From JACCXG01 sp963834305 (GTDB lineage Bacteria > Acidobacteriota > Vicinamibacteria > Vicinamibacterales > 2-12-FULL-66-21): a DNA stretch of 64,000 bases. Shown piece after piece: positions 35,120 to 47,804 of the stretch. A program made the translations under genes and the position numbers. Positions within the stretch are counted from its first letter, which is position 1. Every line of letters begins with the position of its first letter. Under the pieces are notes generated by a model that saw nothing but the letters and a program-made list of their open reading frames with translations, ran no database searches and was not told where the DNA came from. The DNA lies in contig CAWIAX010000003.1 of NCBI GenBank assembly GCA_963834305.1, forward strand, positions 868,001 through 932,000. The letters run 5' to 3'.

Positions 35120-36180
35120 CGCCCTGCGGCCCTGCGACGGATCGTGATGAGGTCGCTCAGCAGCGCGTAGGCGGTCATCACGAGACCGCCCCCGATCTGG
35201 TGGATGGCAACGTCGCCGAGCAGGTCGGTGTGCAGTACGAGCGCGTTGGCCGTTCCGCGCAGGCCGGCCAGCAGATCGTCCGCCGGGAGGGGGGCCGGCT
35301 GCACCGATGCTTCGATCCCTCCGGATGCCGTGCGCCGGGCCGTGGCCACCAGCCGCAGCCGCTGTCCCTGCGCCCGTGCCGCCTGCGCCAGAGCCGCCGT
35401 GCCCGGACCGATGCCGCTGCGCGCCACCTCGTGCGGCGTGATGCCCGCGTCCAGCAGCACGTTGGCGAGCGCGGCGGTCTTCGCGGCAGCGTCCCAGCCT
35501 TCCACGTCGAGCGACGGGTCCGCCTCGGCGATGCCGTCCGCCTGCATGCGGGCGAGCGCCGGGGCGAACTGGTCGCCGTCCTCGAGCGCGCTCAGGATGT
35601 GATTGGTCGTGCTGTTCACGACGCCGCGGAATCCCGTCACGGTGACCGCCGGCATCGTCTCGCGCGCGAGGTTGAAGACGGGGATGCCGTCCATGACCGC
35701 CCCTTCGAACAGGAACGAGAGGCCTGCGGCGCGGGCCTTGTCCCGCAGCCGGGCGTAGGCGAAGGCGGCCGGCCCCTTGTTCGCGGTGATGGCGTGGCAG
35801 CCGGCGTCGAGCGCGGCGTCCACGTGGGCGATGGCCGGCTGGCCGTCGGCGATCGAGAGCGTTGTGGTTTCCACCAGGACGCGCAGCGGGGCGCTGGAGC
35901 GTGAGAGGGCCGCGATGATCCCCGCGGGTGTGGCGGCAGCAGCGGCGGGCGCGGCGATCGCGGCCAGCCCGTCCAGCGCGGCGTCCTCGACCGCGCGGAT
36001 GGCGCGCGGCAGGTCGAGGCCGTCAGCGGCGAAGGCCGCCCCGTGCCGGGCGGTGGCAATCCCGACCACGCGGCAGTCGAGGTCGTAGTCGTCGAGCAGG
36101 CGGGTGCGCCGCTCGCCGAGCAGCGCGGCAAAGCGCCGGCCGACGTGGCCGAACCCGACCAGCGCGAGATCAGCCCGCAT
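35116..36180 (-). CDS. Homoserine dehydrogenase
   Basis: Interconverts aspartate semialdehyde and homoserine. 354 aa, lacking the C-terminal ACT domain of feedback-inhibited forms. The NAD(P) loop is LALVGFGHVGRRFAALLGER. GCHAITANKGPAAFAYARLR is the conserved N-K-G-P site. FRGVVNSTTNHILSALEDGD and ADPSLDVEGWDAAAKTAALA complete the catalytic domain, including the D-x-E-G-x-D-A-x-x-K motif with the catalytic lysine. It overlaps the aminotransferase gene by 11 nt upstream and the CoA-transferase by 4 nt downstream. Confidence 0.9.
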   Translation of the reverse strand: MRADLALVGFGHVGRRFAALLGERRTRLLDDYDLDCRVVGIATARHGAAFAADGLDLPRAIRAVEDAALDGLAAIAAPAAAAATPAGIIAALSRSSAPLRVLVETTTLSIADGQPAIAHVDAALDAGCHAITANKGPAAFAYARLRDKARAAGLSFLFEGAVMDGIPVFNLARETMPAVTVTGFRGVVNSTTNHILSALEDGDQFAPALARMQADGIAEADPSLDVEGWDAAAKTAALANVLLDAGITPHEVARSGIGPGTAALAQAARAQGQRLRLVATARRTASGGIEASVQPAPLPADDLLAGLRGTANALVLHTDLLGDVAIHQIGGGLVMTAYALLSDLITIRRRAAGR

Positions 36181-37330
36181 TCACCGCGGTGCCGGGCACC
36201 GGGTCGAGCGTATCGAGCACTTCGCCGACGCGCTCCAGTCCGCCCAGCAGCATTTCGGGGGCGCAGCCGAAGCCGATGCGCAGGTAGCCGTCGAGCCCGA
36301 AATGGTCGCCGGGGACCACCAGGACGCTCTGCTCGTCGCGGATTCGCTCGACGAGGGCGGTCGAATTGATCGCGGCGGTGTAGCGGACCATCGCGATGGC
36401 CCCGGCTTCCGGGGCAATGTGGCTGAGCAGCCCGGCGCGGCGGTCGATGAACCGCTTCAACGCGGGGTAGTTGGTGCGCAGGATGCCGCGCGTCCGCGCC
36501 AGCAGCAGGGCGCGGCGTTCGGGGGCCAGGGCGATGCGCGCCAGGCGGTCGTTCACCGCCCCGGGCGCGATCGTCGTGTAGTCGTGGATCCCCCAGAGCT
36601 CCTCGACCAGCTCCGGGGGGGCCGCCACCCAGCCGATGCGGAGCCCCGGGAGCGCGTAGGCTTTCGACAGGCCGCTCGTGACGATGGCGCGCTCGTAACG
36701 GCCCCAGACGGTAGGCGTATCGACGCCGTCGAGCTCGGCGCCGCGATAGATTTCGTCCGACACCACCCAGGCGCCGGCCGCCGCGGCAATCGCGCACACC
36801 GCGTCGAGCTCCTGCGCGGTGAGCCGGGCGCCGGTCGGATTGTTCGGGTTGCAGATCACGACGGCCCGCGTGCGGCTGCCGGTCAGGGCACGCAGCGCGT
36901 CGAGGTCCGGCCGCCAGCGCGGCGGCTCGGCGGCCGCGTCTTCGACCAGCGCCCACGGCTTGACGACCGCCCCGAGGGCGCGCGCCAGCCCGGGCATCTG
37001 CATGTAGTTCGGCATCATCACGACGACCTCGTCGCCCGGCTGCACGAGCGCGGCGAGGGTGATGAAGTTGGCCTCGGAGCCGCCGTTGGTGACCAGCACG
37101 TGAGCCGGCGTGGCGCCGTCGTAGATGCCGGCGATCCCGCTCCTCAGCTCGAGCGTCCCGTTCGTCTGCGTGTAGGCCAGGTGCTGGCGGAGGACGGCGT
37201 CGCGATCGTCCACCGACTCGAGCAGCTCGTCGACGCGCAGGGGATGCACGCCGCTCTCGGCGAGATTCCACGCGACCTTGTGCTCCCAGATCGACTGCAG
37301 CCGCTCCATGGCGAACGCTTCGAATTTCAT
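36170..37330 (-). CDS. Class I/II pyridoxal-phosphate aminotransferase
   Basis: About 386 aa. The PLP fold is clear: LVTNGGSEANFITLAALVQP, AVVICNPNNPTGARLTAQEL, GAWVVSDEIYRGAELDGVDT. The Schiff-base lysine is in VTSGLSKAYALPGLRIGWVA, and the substrate-carboxylate Arg is in LDGYLRIGFGCAPEML. Start ATG 37330 gives MKFEAFAMERLQSIWEHKVA; a further upstream start would add non-conserved residues. First gene of the aminotransferase/homoserine dehydrogenase/CoA-transferase operon, so its substrate may be a four-carbon amino acid (inference). Confidence 0.9.
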   Translation of the reverse strand: MKFEAFAMERLQSIWEHKVAWNLAESGVHPLRVDELLESVDDRDAVLRQHLAYTQTNGTLELRSGIAGIYDGATPAHVLVTNGGSEANFITLAALVQPGDEVVVMMPNYMQMPGLARALGAVVKPWALVEDAAAEPPRWRPDLDALRALTGSRTRAVVICNPNNPTGARLTAQELDAVCAIAAAAGAWVVSDEIYRGAELDGVDTPTVWGRYERAIVTSGLSKAYALPGLRIGWVAAPPELVEELWGIHDYTTIAPGAVNDRLARIALAPERRALLLARTRGILRTNYPALKRFIDRRAGLLSHIAPEAGAIAMVRYTAAINSTALVERIRDEQSVLVVPGDHFGLDGYLRIGFGCAPEMLLGGLERVGEVLDTLDPVPGTAVNAG

Positions 37331-37393
37331 GCCCGAAAAGTGTAACCCGGCGTCCCGCGCGGCCACCGGCTGATTGGGCTATCCTGAGGGCCA

Positions 37394-38221
37394 GTGTCGG
37401 CCGACATCACCATCACTCTTCCTGAACTGGTCCGCATCCCCGCGGGCGACTTCCAGATGGGCAGCGACGACGGGGACGACGACGAGCGCCCCGTTCACCA
37501 CGTGCACCTCGACGAGTTCTCCATCGGGGTCCAGCCGGTCACCAACGCGGAATACGCCCGGTTCGTCAGCGAAACCGGGCACCGCGCCCCCGGCGTCTAC
37601 GAGCTGCCGCTCGTCGTGACGGCGGGCAACGTCGAGCGGGAAGACGCCTTCCGGCACGAAAGCCGGTCCTATTCGTGGCTCGGGAACAGCGAGCCGCCGC
37701 GCGAGCGCCTCGACCATCCCGTCACGCTGGTGCGCTGGGCCGACGCGGTCGCCTACTGTGCCTGGCTGTCGGGCGCCACCGGGCATCCGTTCCGGCTGCC
37801 GACCGAGGCGGAATGGGAAAAGGCCGCGCGGGGAGGACTGCCGGGGCAGCGCTATCCGTGGGGCGACCGGTTCGACCAGACGAAGGCCAACTTCCTGGCC
37901 GATTCCTCGGAACGCGGCCGGCATGGCACGACGCCCTGCCGCACGTTCCCGCCGAACGAGTACGGCATCTTCGACACTGCGGGGAACGTCTGGCAGTGGG
38001 TCCAGGACTGGTACGATCCGGCGTCCCATGCTGCGCAGGCCCGCCGCAACCCTGCGGGTCCCGCCTCCGGCCGGCTCCGGATCGTGCGCGGCGGCGCCTG
38101 GCTGGTGTCGGACGTGCGGATGCTGACCTGCAGCCACCGCCACAAGGTTCCGCCCGACAGCTACTCCTACGCCATCGGCTTCCGTGTCGCGTCGTCCATC
38201 GCGGTGCCGCCGGCGTCGTAA
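37394..38221 (+). CDS. SUMF1/EgtB-fold protein
   Basis: 275 aa from GTG 37394. The formylglycine-generating-enzyme fold is evident: VRIPAGDFQMGSDDGDDDER, GVQPVTNAEYARFVSETGHR, GHPFRLPTEAEWEKAARGG, YGIFDTAGNVWQWVQDWYD and LRIVRGGAWLVSDVRMLTCSHR. In true sulfatase-activating enzymes two cysteines close the active site. Here only one Cys (LTCSHR) remains, so sulfatase activation is unlikely; an iron-dependent or structural role is possible. No signal peptide. No sulfatase gene is in the window. Confidence 0.85.
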   Translation: MSADITITLPELVRIPAGDFQMGSDDGDDDERPVHHVHLDEFSIGVQPVTNAEYARFVSETGHRAPGVYELPLVVTAGNVEREDAFRHESRSYSWLGNSEPPRERLDHPVTLVRWADAVAYCAWLSGATGHPFRLPTEAEWEKAARGGLPGQRYPWGDRFDQTKANFLADSSERGRHGTTPCRTFPPNEYGIFDTAGNVWQWVQDWYDPASHAAQARRNPAGPASGRLRIVRGGAWLVSDVRMLTCSHRHKVPPDSYSYAIGFRVASSIAVPPAS

Positions 38222-38248
38222 GAGAGAACCCGTTTCCAAGGAGCTATC

Positions 38249-38965
38249 GTGCAACGACCTCTTGTTCCCGCGCTGATCTTCCTCCTGACGTCGGCCGCGG
38301 CGGCCGCGCAGACGCCGGCCCAGCCGCCCAGCTATGCCGGCCCGGTCGTGGTGTCCACGGGCGACGGACTGGTCAAGCGCGCCCCGGATCGCGCCTGGAT
38401 CCAGGTGACCGTCGAGTCGCGGGCCAGGGGCCCGAAGGAGGCGCAGAAGGCCAATGCGGACGCGATGTCGGCGGTGCTCCAGAAGCTGCGCGGCGCCGGG
38501 CTGAAAGACGACGCCATCCAGACCCGGGGCTACGACCTGCAGCCGGAGTACGACTACAACGACGGGCGGCAGACGCTGCGCGGCTACCTGGCGCGGAACA
38601 CCGTCGAGGTGCGGGTGGACGAACTGCCGCGCGTCGGCGAGCTGCTCGACATCGCGGTCGGCGCCGGCGCGACGTCAGTGGGCAACGTGCGGTTCGACCT
38701 GAAGGACCGGTCGGAGGTCGAACGCGAGGCGCTGCGCCTCGCCGTGGAGGATGCCCGGAAGCGTGCCGACGCGGCCGCGGCCGGCGCCGGGATGAAGGTC
38801 GAGCGCGTCCTGCGGATCGAAGAGCAGCGGTCGCGGCCGGTGCCGCCGCCGATGCCGATGATGATGGAATCGCGGGCGATGGCTGCCGAGAGCGCGCCGC
38901 CGCCGGTCGCGCCGGGGGAGCTCGAGATTCGCGCCGCGGTCACGCTCGTCGCCGAAATCCGCTAG
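38249..38965 (+). CDS. SIMPL-domain (DUF541) periplasmic protein
   Basis: 238 aa. GTG 38249 with a good ribosome site (AAGGAG at 38238-38243). Signal peptide (PLVPALIFLLTSAAAAAQTP). The SIMPL domain is VVVSTGDGLVKRAPDRAWIQ, AMSAVLQKLRGAGLKDDAIQ, GYDLQPEYDYNDGRQTLRGY and VEREALRLAVEDARKRADAA, a typical oxidative-stress-linked envelope fold of unknown activity. A short Met/Pro-rich loop lies near residue 205. The 3' end overlaps rmuC by 4 nt on the other strand. Confidence 0.9.
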   Translation: MQRPLVPALIFLLTSAAAAAQTPAQPPSYAGPVVVSTGDGLVKRAPDRAWIQVTVESRARGPKEAQKANADAMSAVLQKLRGAGLKDDAIQTRGYDLQPEYDYNDGRQTLRGYLARNTVEVRVDELPRVGELLDIAVGAGATSVGNVRFDLKDRSEVEREALRLAVEDARKRADAAAAGAGMKVERVLRIEEQRSRPVPPPMPMMMESRAMAAESAPPPVAPGELEIRAAVTLVAEIR

Positions 38966-40344
38966 CGCGGCTCGTCGATGACCACCCCGTCGATCGGCTC
39001 GTCGTCGAACAGCCCGACGAGCTCCGGCGCCCCGAGCGGGCGGGGCGTCTGGTCGATGGTTTCCGGCTCCGGGAACTCTTCCGGCGCCGTCACCCCCTTG
39101 TCTTTCAGGCGCCGCGCCGTGACCAGCACGCGGCTTTCGAGAGTACCGACCGCGCTGTTGTAGGCCTGTACCGAGCGGGCGAGGCTGCGGCCGACGGTCT
39201 CGAAGTGCTCGGCGAGCTTCGAAATCCGGTCGTAGAGCTGCCGCCCCAGCTCGCTGATTTCCTGCGCGTTGCGCGCGATGGTTTCCTGCTGCCAGCCGTA
39301 GGCGATGGCCCGCAGCAGCGCGATCAGCGTGAGCGGGCTGGCGAGCATGACCCCGCGGTTCATGCTGTATTCGAGCAGGCCGGGATCGGCCTGCAGCGCC
39401 GACGTCAGCAGCGATTCCCCGGGGATGAACATCACCACGATGTCGGGAGCGGGCTGGAAGTGGGCCCAGTAGCTCTTGTTCGCCAGCCGCGTGACGTGGT
39501 CCTTCACCTGCCGCGCGTGATCGCGCAGTTTCTGATCGCGCCTGGCGTCTTCGTCCGACTCCGCGGCTTCGAGGTAGGCCGTCAGCGGCACCTTCGCGTC
39601 CACCACCACGTTCTTGCCGCCCGGCAGCTTGACGATGGCGTCGGGCGTGAGGCGGCCCTCTTCCGCCTGGATCGATTCCTTCAGCTCGTAGTGGCTGCCT
39701 TCGACGAGCCCGGCGTTCTCGAGCACGCGGCGCAGCTGCAGCTCTCCCCACTGGCCGCGGATGTTGGGCGAACGCAGGGCGCGCGACAGCCGGCTCGTTT
39801 CCGACTGCAGCATCTGCTGCGCTGCCGTCAGGGCGCGCATCTGCTCGGCGAGCTGCGCGTGCGTCGAGACGCGCCCGAGCTCGACTTCCTGCAGCTTCGA
39901 GTCCACCCGGGTGAGCGATTCGCGGAGCGGCTGGACGAGCGAATCGATCGCCTTGTGCCGCCCCTCGAGATCCGTGGTCGCCGCGCGCTGGAACTCGCCG
40001 AGCGAGGTGCGCGCGAGCTGGAGGAACGACTCGTTGTTCTGCTTGAGCGCCTCCGACGAGAGTGCCGAGAACGCCTCGCGCAGCCGCGTTTCCGCGCCGT
40101 GGAGCAGGGCAATCTTCTCTTCCGACGCCGCGCGGACGGCTTCGAGCTGCGCGCCGACGCGCGCGCATTCCTGCCGCGCCGTGCCAAGGTCCGCCTGCAG
40201 CCCGGTGAACATCGCGTCACGATCGCGGAGCGCCCGCTGCAGCTCCGCCGCCCGCCGCCCCTGGAGCCAGCCCCAGAGGCAGCCGCCGACGGCCACACCC
40301 ACAGCCACGCCGACCAGCACGGAGGAAGTCAGAAGAGAGTCCAC
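38962..40344 (-). CDS. rmuC: DNA recombination protein RmuC
   Basis: 460 aa. N-terminal membrane helix (LVGVAVGVAVGGCLWGWLQG), then a long coiled coil (about 30-190) and the RmuC nuclease-like core: RSPNIRGQWGELQLRRVLEN, TPDAIVKLPGGKNVVVDAKV and LTAYLEAAESDEDARRDQKL. The E and D-x-K residues match the PD-(D/E)XK-type site. WAHFQPAPDIVVMFIPGESL follows. RmuC limits inversions at short inverted repeats, of interest given the repeat arrays here. Intact frame, alone on its strand. Confidence 0.92.
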   Translation of the reverse strand: MDSLLTSSVLVGVAVGVAVGGCLWGWLQGRRAAELQRALRDRDAMFTGLQADLGTARQECARVGAQLEAVRAASEEKIALLHGAETRLREAFSALSSEALKQNNESFLQLARTSLGEFQRAATTDLEGRHKAIDSLVQPLRESLTRVDSKLQEVELGRVSTHAQLAEQMRALTAAQQMLQSETSRLSRALRSPNIRGQWGELQLRRVLENAGLVEGSHYELKESIQAEEGRLTPDAIVKLPGGKNVVVDAKVPLTAYLEAAESDEDARRDQKLRDHARQVKDHVTRLANKSYWAHFQPAPDIVVMFIPGESLLTSALQADPGLLEYSMNRGVMLASPLTLIALLRAIAYGWQQETIARNAQEISELGRQLYDRISKLAEHFETVGRSLARSVQAYNSAVGTLESRVLVTARRLKDKGVTAPEEFPEPETIDQTPRPLGAPELVGLFDDEPIDGVVIDEPR

Positions 40345-40390
40345 GATGGAAAGGTTTGTACCACAGCCGGTGCGCCGGGAACTTCAGCCT

Positions 40391-40428
40391 CCGTTCCCCC
40401 GTTCCCCCGTTCCCCCGTTCCCCAGTTC
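40391..40428. repeat. Octamer repeat array
   Basis: About four tandem 8-nt units GTTCCCCC (40393-40424), the last ending in A, in the gap between rmuC and moeB. The unit is 8 nt rather than 7. It lies just upstream of the moeB start (40448) and may shape its leader. No coding signal. Confidence 0.75.
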
Positions 40429-40447
40429 TTCATGCCATCATCGCTTC

Positions 40448-41578
40448 ATGACCCCCGACGAGCTCGCACGCTACAGCCGCCACGTGTTGCTGCCGGAGGT
40501 GGGGCTGGCCGGGCAGGAGCGGCTGAAGGCGGCGCGGGTGCTCTGCATTGGCGTGGGCGGCCTCGGCTCGCCGGCGGCGCTGTATCTCGCCGCGGCCGGC
40601 GTGGGCACGATCGGGCTGGTCGATTTCGACGAGGTGGACGTCAGCAACCTGCAGCGGCAGGTGCTGCATTCGACCGCGGACGTCGGGCGCCCGAAGATCG
40701 CATCAGCGGCGGCGCGGCTGTCGGCCCTCAACCCGCACGTGCGTATCGAGGCGCATGCCGCGGCGTTCGACGTCGGGAACGCCCGGACCCTGGTGGAGGC
40801 GTACGACGTCGTACTCGATGGCAGCGACAACTTCCCCACGCGCTATCTCGTGAACGATGCCTGCGTCATCGCCCGGCGGCCCAATGCGTATGGCAGCATC
40901 TTCCGCTTCGAGGGGCAGGCGTCCGTGTTCGCGGCGCCGGGGGGCCCCTGTTTCCGCTGCCTGCACCCGGAGCCGCCGCCGGCCGGCGTGATTCCGAGCT
41001 GCGCCGAGGGGGGCGTGCTGGGCGTGCTGCCGGGGATCATCGGCACCATCCAGGCCACCGAGGCGCTCAAACTGATTCTCGGCATCGGCGACCCGCTGAT
41101 CGGGCGCTTCCTCATCTTCGACGCGCTGAAGATGCGCTTTCGCGAGATCGCGCTGCGGCGGGACCCGGAGTGTCCGGTCTGCGGCGACGCGCCGGCGATC
41201 CGGACACTACAGCGGTACCAGGAATACTGCGCCGGGACGCCGGCGGGCACAGCTGAGCCGGACGCCGCCATCACCGTCGGTGAACTGAAGAGGTTGCTGG
41301 ATGGGGGGGACGGTCCTCTGATCCTCGATGTCCGCGAGCCTGCCGAGTTCGAGATCTGCCGGCTGCCCGGCGCCCGGCTGCTGCCCCTCGGAGAACTGTC
41401 GAGTCGGATTGCCGAGCTGCCGCGTAATGTCGAGCTGGTAGTCCACTGCAAGGCAGGCAGCCGCAGCGCACAGGCTGTGGCGCTGCTGCGCGAGCACGGC
41501 TTCGGGCAGGCGCGCTCCTTGACAGGGGGCATCCTGCGCTGGATCGACGAAATCGACCCCTCACTTGCGCGGTATTGA
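40448..41578 (+). CDS. moeB: Sulfur-carrier adenylyltransferase/sulfurtransferase (MoeB-rhodanese, MoeZ type)
   Basis: 376 aa. The E1-like domain (1-250) has LCIGVGGLGSPAALYLAAAG (ATP loop), LVDFDEVDVSNLQRQVLHST, VLDGSDNFPTRYLVNDACVI, the adenylation Cys region IPSCAEGGVLGVLPG, and zinc pairs CFRCLHP and CPVCGD. The C-terminal rhodanese domain (about 270-375) has the sulfur-carrying Cys in LVVHCKAGSRSAQAVALLRE. It activates and thiolates small carrier proteins such as MoaD or ThiS for molybdenum cofactor, thiamine or cysteine synthesis. It is upstream of the SUF operon, in the same direction. Confidence 0.93.
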   Translation: MTPDELARYSRHVLLPEVGLAGQERLKAARVLCIGVGGLGSPAALYLAAAGVGTIGLVDFDEVDVSNLQRQVLHSTADVGRPKIASAAARLSALNPHVRIEAHAAAFDVGNARTLVEAYDVVLDGSDNFPTRYLVNDACVIARRPNAYGSIFRFEGQASVFAAPGGPCFRCLHPEPPPAGVIPSCAEGGVLGVLPGIIGTIQATEALKLILGIGDPLIGRFLIFDALKMRFREIALRRDPECPVCGDAPAIRTLQRYQEYCAGTPAGTAEPDAAITVGELKRLLDGGDGPLILDVREPAEFEICRLPGARLLPLGELSSRIAELPRNVELVVHCKAGSRSAQAVALLREHGFGQARSLTGGILRWIDEIDPSLARY

Positions 41579-41660
41579 TCCGGCAATTGAGATAAACTAG
41601 GACAAGAGTGGTCGTAGTTCCGGCGCCGCAGGGCGCCAAGGCGTAGACCCGCGTAGAACT

Positions 41661-41987
41661 ATGGTGCAAATCAGCGAGAACGCAGGAAAGCTCATCAATA
41701 AGATGACGGCCCGCCAGGGGCTCCCCGGCGGCGGCCTCCGCATCGGCATCAAGTCCGGCGGCTGTTCCGGCCTGAGCTACACCTTTGCCTGGGAACCGGC
41801 CCCGCGCGAGGGCGACCACGTCTTCGACGGTCCCGAGGGCGCCAAAGTCTTCGTCGACCCGAAAAGCTTCCGGTTCATCGACGGGACGACGCTCGATTAC
41901 GACACGAGCCTCGTGAGCAAGGGTTTCATCTTCAATAACCCGCACGCCAAGTCGAGCTGTGGCTGCGGGACGTCGTTCAGCGTGTAA
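41661..41987 (+). CDS. sufA: A-type iron-sulfur carrier (HesB/IscA/SufA)
   Basis: 108 aa. The three cluster ligands are present: Cys in IKSGGCSGLSYTFAWE and the C-x-C pair in AKSSCGCGTSFSV. The start MVQISENAGKLINKMTARQG is standard. It carries [Fe-S] clusters from the SUF scaffold to target proteins. First gene of the SUF cluster, separated from sufB by 120 nt, which holds a small CCCCT/CGGGG-type hairpin and no gene. Confidence 0.93.
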   Translation: MVQISENAGKLINKMTARQGLPGGGLRIGIKSGGCSGLSYTFAWEPAPREGDHVFDGPEGAKVFVDPKSFRFIDGTTLDYDTSLVSKGFIFNNPHAKSSCGCGTSFSV

Positions 41988-42107
41988 TCCGGTCCGGCGC
42001 ACGGCGCCGCCGGACGGCCGCCCGCCCATCCGGCGCGCGGTCGTCGGACCTTACGGAACGTGCCGCTCGCCCCTCGGATCGGGGTGGCCGCGCGAGAGTC
42101 GAGAGCC

Positions 42108-43553
<1,446 letters not shown>

Positions 43554-43556
43554 CGC

Positions 43557-44314
<758 letters not shown>

Positions 44315-44318
<4 letters not shown>

Positions 44319-45651
44319 CCATGACCCAGGTGGCGGACAAGGTTCATCCGTGGGTGGCGGCGGCGCGTCCCGCCGGCGGCCCGCGCTGGCTGCAGGACGT
44401 GCGCGCGCGGGCGGCGGCCCGGTTCTCCGCGCTCGGCTTTCCCACGGTGCGCGACGAGGAGTGGCGCTTCACCAACCCGGCGCCGGTGGTGAACGCTACC
44501 TATGCGCCGATCGACCCGGCCGCGACGGTCACGGCGCAGGATCTCGACGGCTACCTGTATGGCTCGGCCGGGCAGCGGATCGTCATCGTCAACGGGCGCT
44601 TCTCGCCGGAGCTGTCGCGGGTGGCGGGCCTGCCGGCAGGCGTGCGCGCGGGCTCGCTGGCCGGGCACGCCAACGCTGAGCTCCAGGCCGATGCCGAGGC
44701 GGCGCAGCGCTACCTCGGACAGCTGGCCGACGTGACCGACCGGGCCTTCGCCGCGCTGAACACCGCGCATCTCGAGGACGGCGCCTACCTGCACGTGCCC
44801 GACGGCGTGATCGTCGAGGAGCCGCTGCACATCCTGTTCGTGTCGGCGACGGGCGGCAACGCCCCGGCCGCGGTCACTCACCCGCGGTGCCTGATCGTGC
44901 TCGGCGAGCACAGCCAGGCGCGCGTCGTCGAAACCTACGTCGGCGCGGACGCCGCCTACTTCTCGAACGCGGTCACCGAGGTGTTCGTCGGCGAGAGCGC
45001 CGTGCTGGATCACTACAAGGTGCAGCAGGAAGGGCTCGCCGCGTCGCACATCGCCAGCATGCACGTGCATGCGGCACGCAGCGCCAACTTCTCGTCGCAC
45101 TCGTTTTCGCTCGGCGGCCGCTTCGTGCGCAACGACGTCGTCGCCACGCTCGACGGCGAGGGCGCCGAGGTCACCTTGAACGGCCTCTACCTGGCCGACG
45201 GCGACCGGCTGGTCGACAACCACACGACCATCGACCACGCCAAGCCGCACTGCCCCAGCCACGAGGTCTACAAGGGGATCCTCGGCGGCAAGGCGCGGGC
45301 CGTCTTCAACGGCAAGATCATCGTGCGGCAGGACGCCCAGAAGACCGACGCCAAGCAGACCAACCGGGCGCTGCTGCTCTCCGACGACGCGCTGATCAAC
45401 ACCAAGCCGCAGCTCGAGATCTTCGCCGACGACGTGAAGTGCACGCACGGGGCGGCGGTCGGCCAGCTCGACGAGGATGCGATCTTCTACCTGCGTGCCC
45501 GCGGCCTGACCTACTTCGAGGCGCGCGACATGCTGATCCACGCGTTCGCCGGGCAGGTTCTCGACCGCGTGCGGATCGAGCCGCTGAAGCAGGCGCTCGA
45601 AGCCGAGCTCTACGCCCAGCTCGCGCGCGATCTCGCGGAGGTGGACGCGGC

Positions 45652-45655
<4 letters not shown>
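44315..45655 (+). CDS. sufD: Fe-S cluster assembly protein SufD
   Basis: 446 aa. N-terminal helical part (GFPTVRDEEWRFTNPAPVVN) and the beta-helix core shared with SufB (VTLNGLYLADGDRLVDNHTT, HCPSHEVYKGILGGKARAVF, ALLLSDDALINTKPQLEIFA). The C-terminal His/Cys motif is DDVKCTHGAAVGQLDEDAIF. Start and stop overlap sufC and sufS by 4 nt each, so sufC-D-S are translationally coupled. Confidence 0.95.
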
Positions 45656-46954
<1,299 letters not shown>

Positions 46955-46961
46955 GGAAGCG

Positions 46962-47402
46962 ATGGACCTGAACGACCTGTATCAGGAGGTCATCCTCGAC
47001 CACAACCGGCGGCCGCGGAACTTCCGGCGGATCGATGGCCCGAGCCAGCGCGCCGAAGGCTACAATCCGCTCTGCGGCGACCGGGTGAACGTGTTCGTCC
47101 AGGTGGACGGCGACCGGATCGCCGACGTCGCGTTCCAGGGGTCCGGCTGCGCCATCTCGAAGGCGTCCGCCTCGCTGATGACAGATCGGCTGAAGGGGTG
47201 TACGGTAGACGAAGCGCGCGATCTGTTCGAGCGTTTCCACCGGATGGTGACCACGCCGCCCGACCAGGCCGTGGAAGACATGGGCAAGCTGTCCGCCCTT
47301 GCCGGGGTGCGCGAGTTTCCGGTGCGCGTCAAGTGCGCCAGCCTGGCCTGGCACACGTTCCGCGCCGCGCTCGACCGAGAGGAGCAGACGTCAACCGAAT
47401 GA
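46962..47402 (+). CDS. sufU: SufU zinc sulfur-transfer protein
   Basis: 146 aa. LYQEVILDHNRRPRNFRRID is the SufU start. The zinc ligands are the Asp and Cys in YNPLCGDRVNVFVQVDGDRI, Cys in FQGSGCAISKASASLMTDRL, and Cys in VRVKCASLAWHTFRAAL, with the SufU-specific insertion LKGCTVDEARDLFERFHRMV. It accepts persulfide from SufS. Its stop overlaps the next ATG. Confidence 0.95.
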   Translation: MDLNDLYQEVILDHNRRPRNFRRIDGPSQRAEGYNPLCGDRVNVFVQVDGDRIADVAFQGSGCAISKASASLMTDRLKGCTVDEARDLFERFHRMVTTPPDQAVEDMGKLSALAGVREFPVRVKCASLAWHTFRAALDREEQTSTE

Positions 47403-47795
47403 AGCCGCTGCCCGTGATTCCGCCGCCCGCGCCGGAGCGCCCGGAGGGGACCAGCCACACCGCGCCACTGGTTGCCGACGCGGCCAGGACCGAGGAGCTC
47501 AAGCCGAAGATCCTCGATGCGATCCGGACGGTCTTCGATCCCGAGATCCCGGTGAACATCCTCGAGCTCGGATTGATCTACGACGTGATCGTCGACGCCA
47601 GCGGCGTGGCCGGCATCCGGATGACGCTGACCGCGCCCGGCTGCCCGGCGGCGCAGGCGCTGCCGGTCGAGGTCGCGGACAAGGCGAAGTCGGTGCCCGG
47701 CGATCACCGACGCCAAGGTGGACGTGGTCTGGGAGCCGGCCTGGACCAAGGACCGGATGTCCGACGCCGCGAAGCTGCAACTCGGGATGTGGTGA
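47399..47795 (+). CDS. sufT: MIP18/DUF59 protein SufT, one frameshift
   Basis: About 131 aa when joined. The DUF59 core is ILDAIRTVFDPEIPVNILEL, GLIYDVIVDASGVAGIRMTL and TAPGCPAAQALPVEVADKAK, with the conserved Cys in APGCP. One indel near 47700 shifts the end, which should read DAKVDVVWEPAWTKDRMSDA then AKLQLGMW before the TGA 47793-47795. SufT proteins act as accessory Fe-S maturation factors. The N-terminal 30 residues are Pro-rich. Confidence 0.88.
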
Positions 47796-47804
47796 CCAGG
47801 CTAT

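Noticed and set aside
37675..41256. Plus-strand open frame of about 1190 codons spanning several genes
   Set aside because: Crosses genes on both strands, Arg/Ala-rich, no recognisable domain; a shadow of GC-rich coding.
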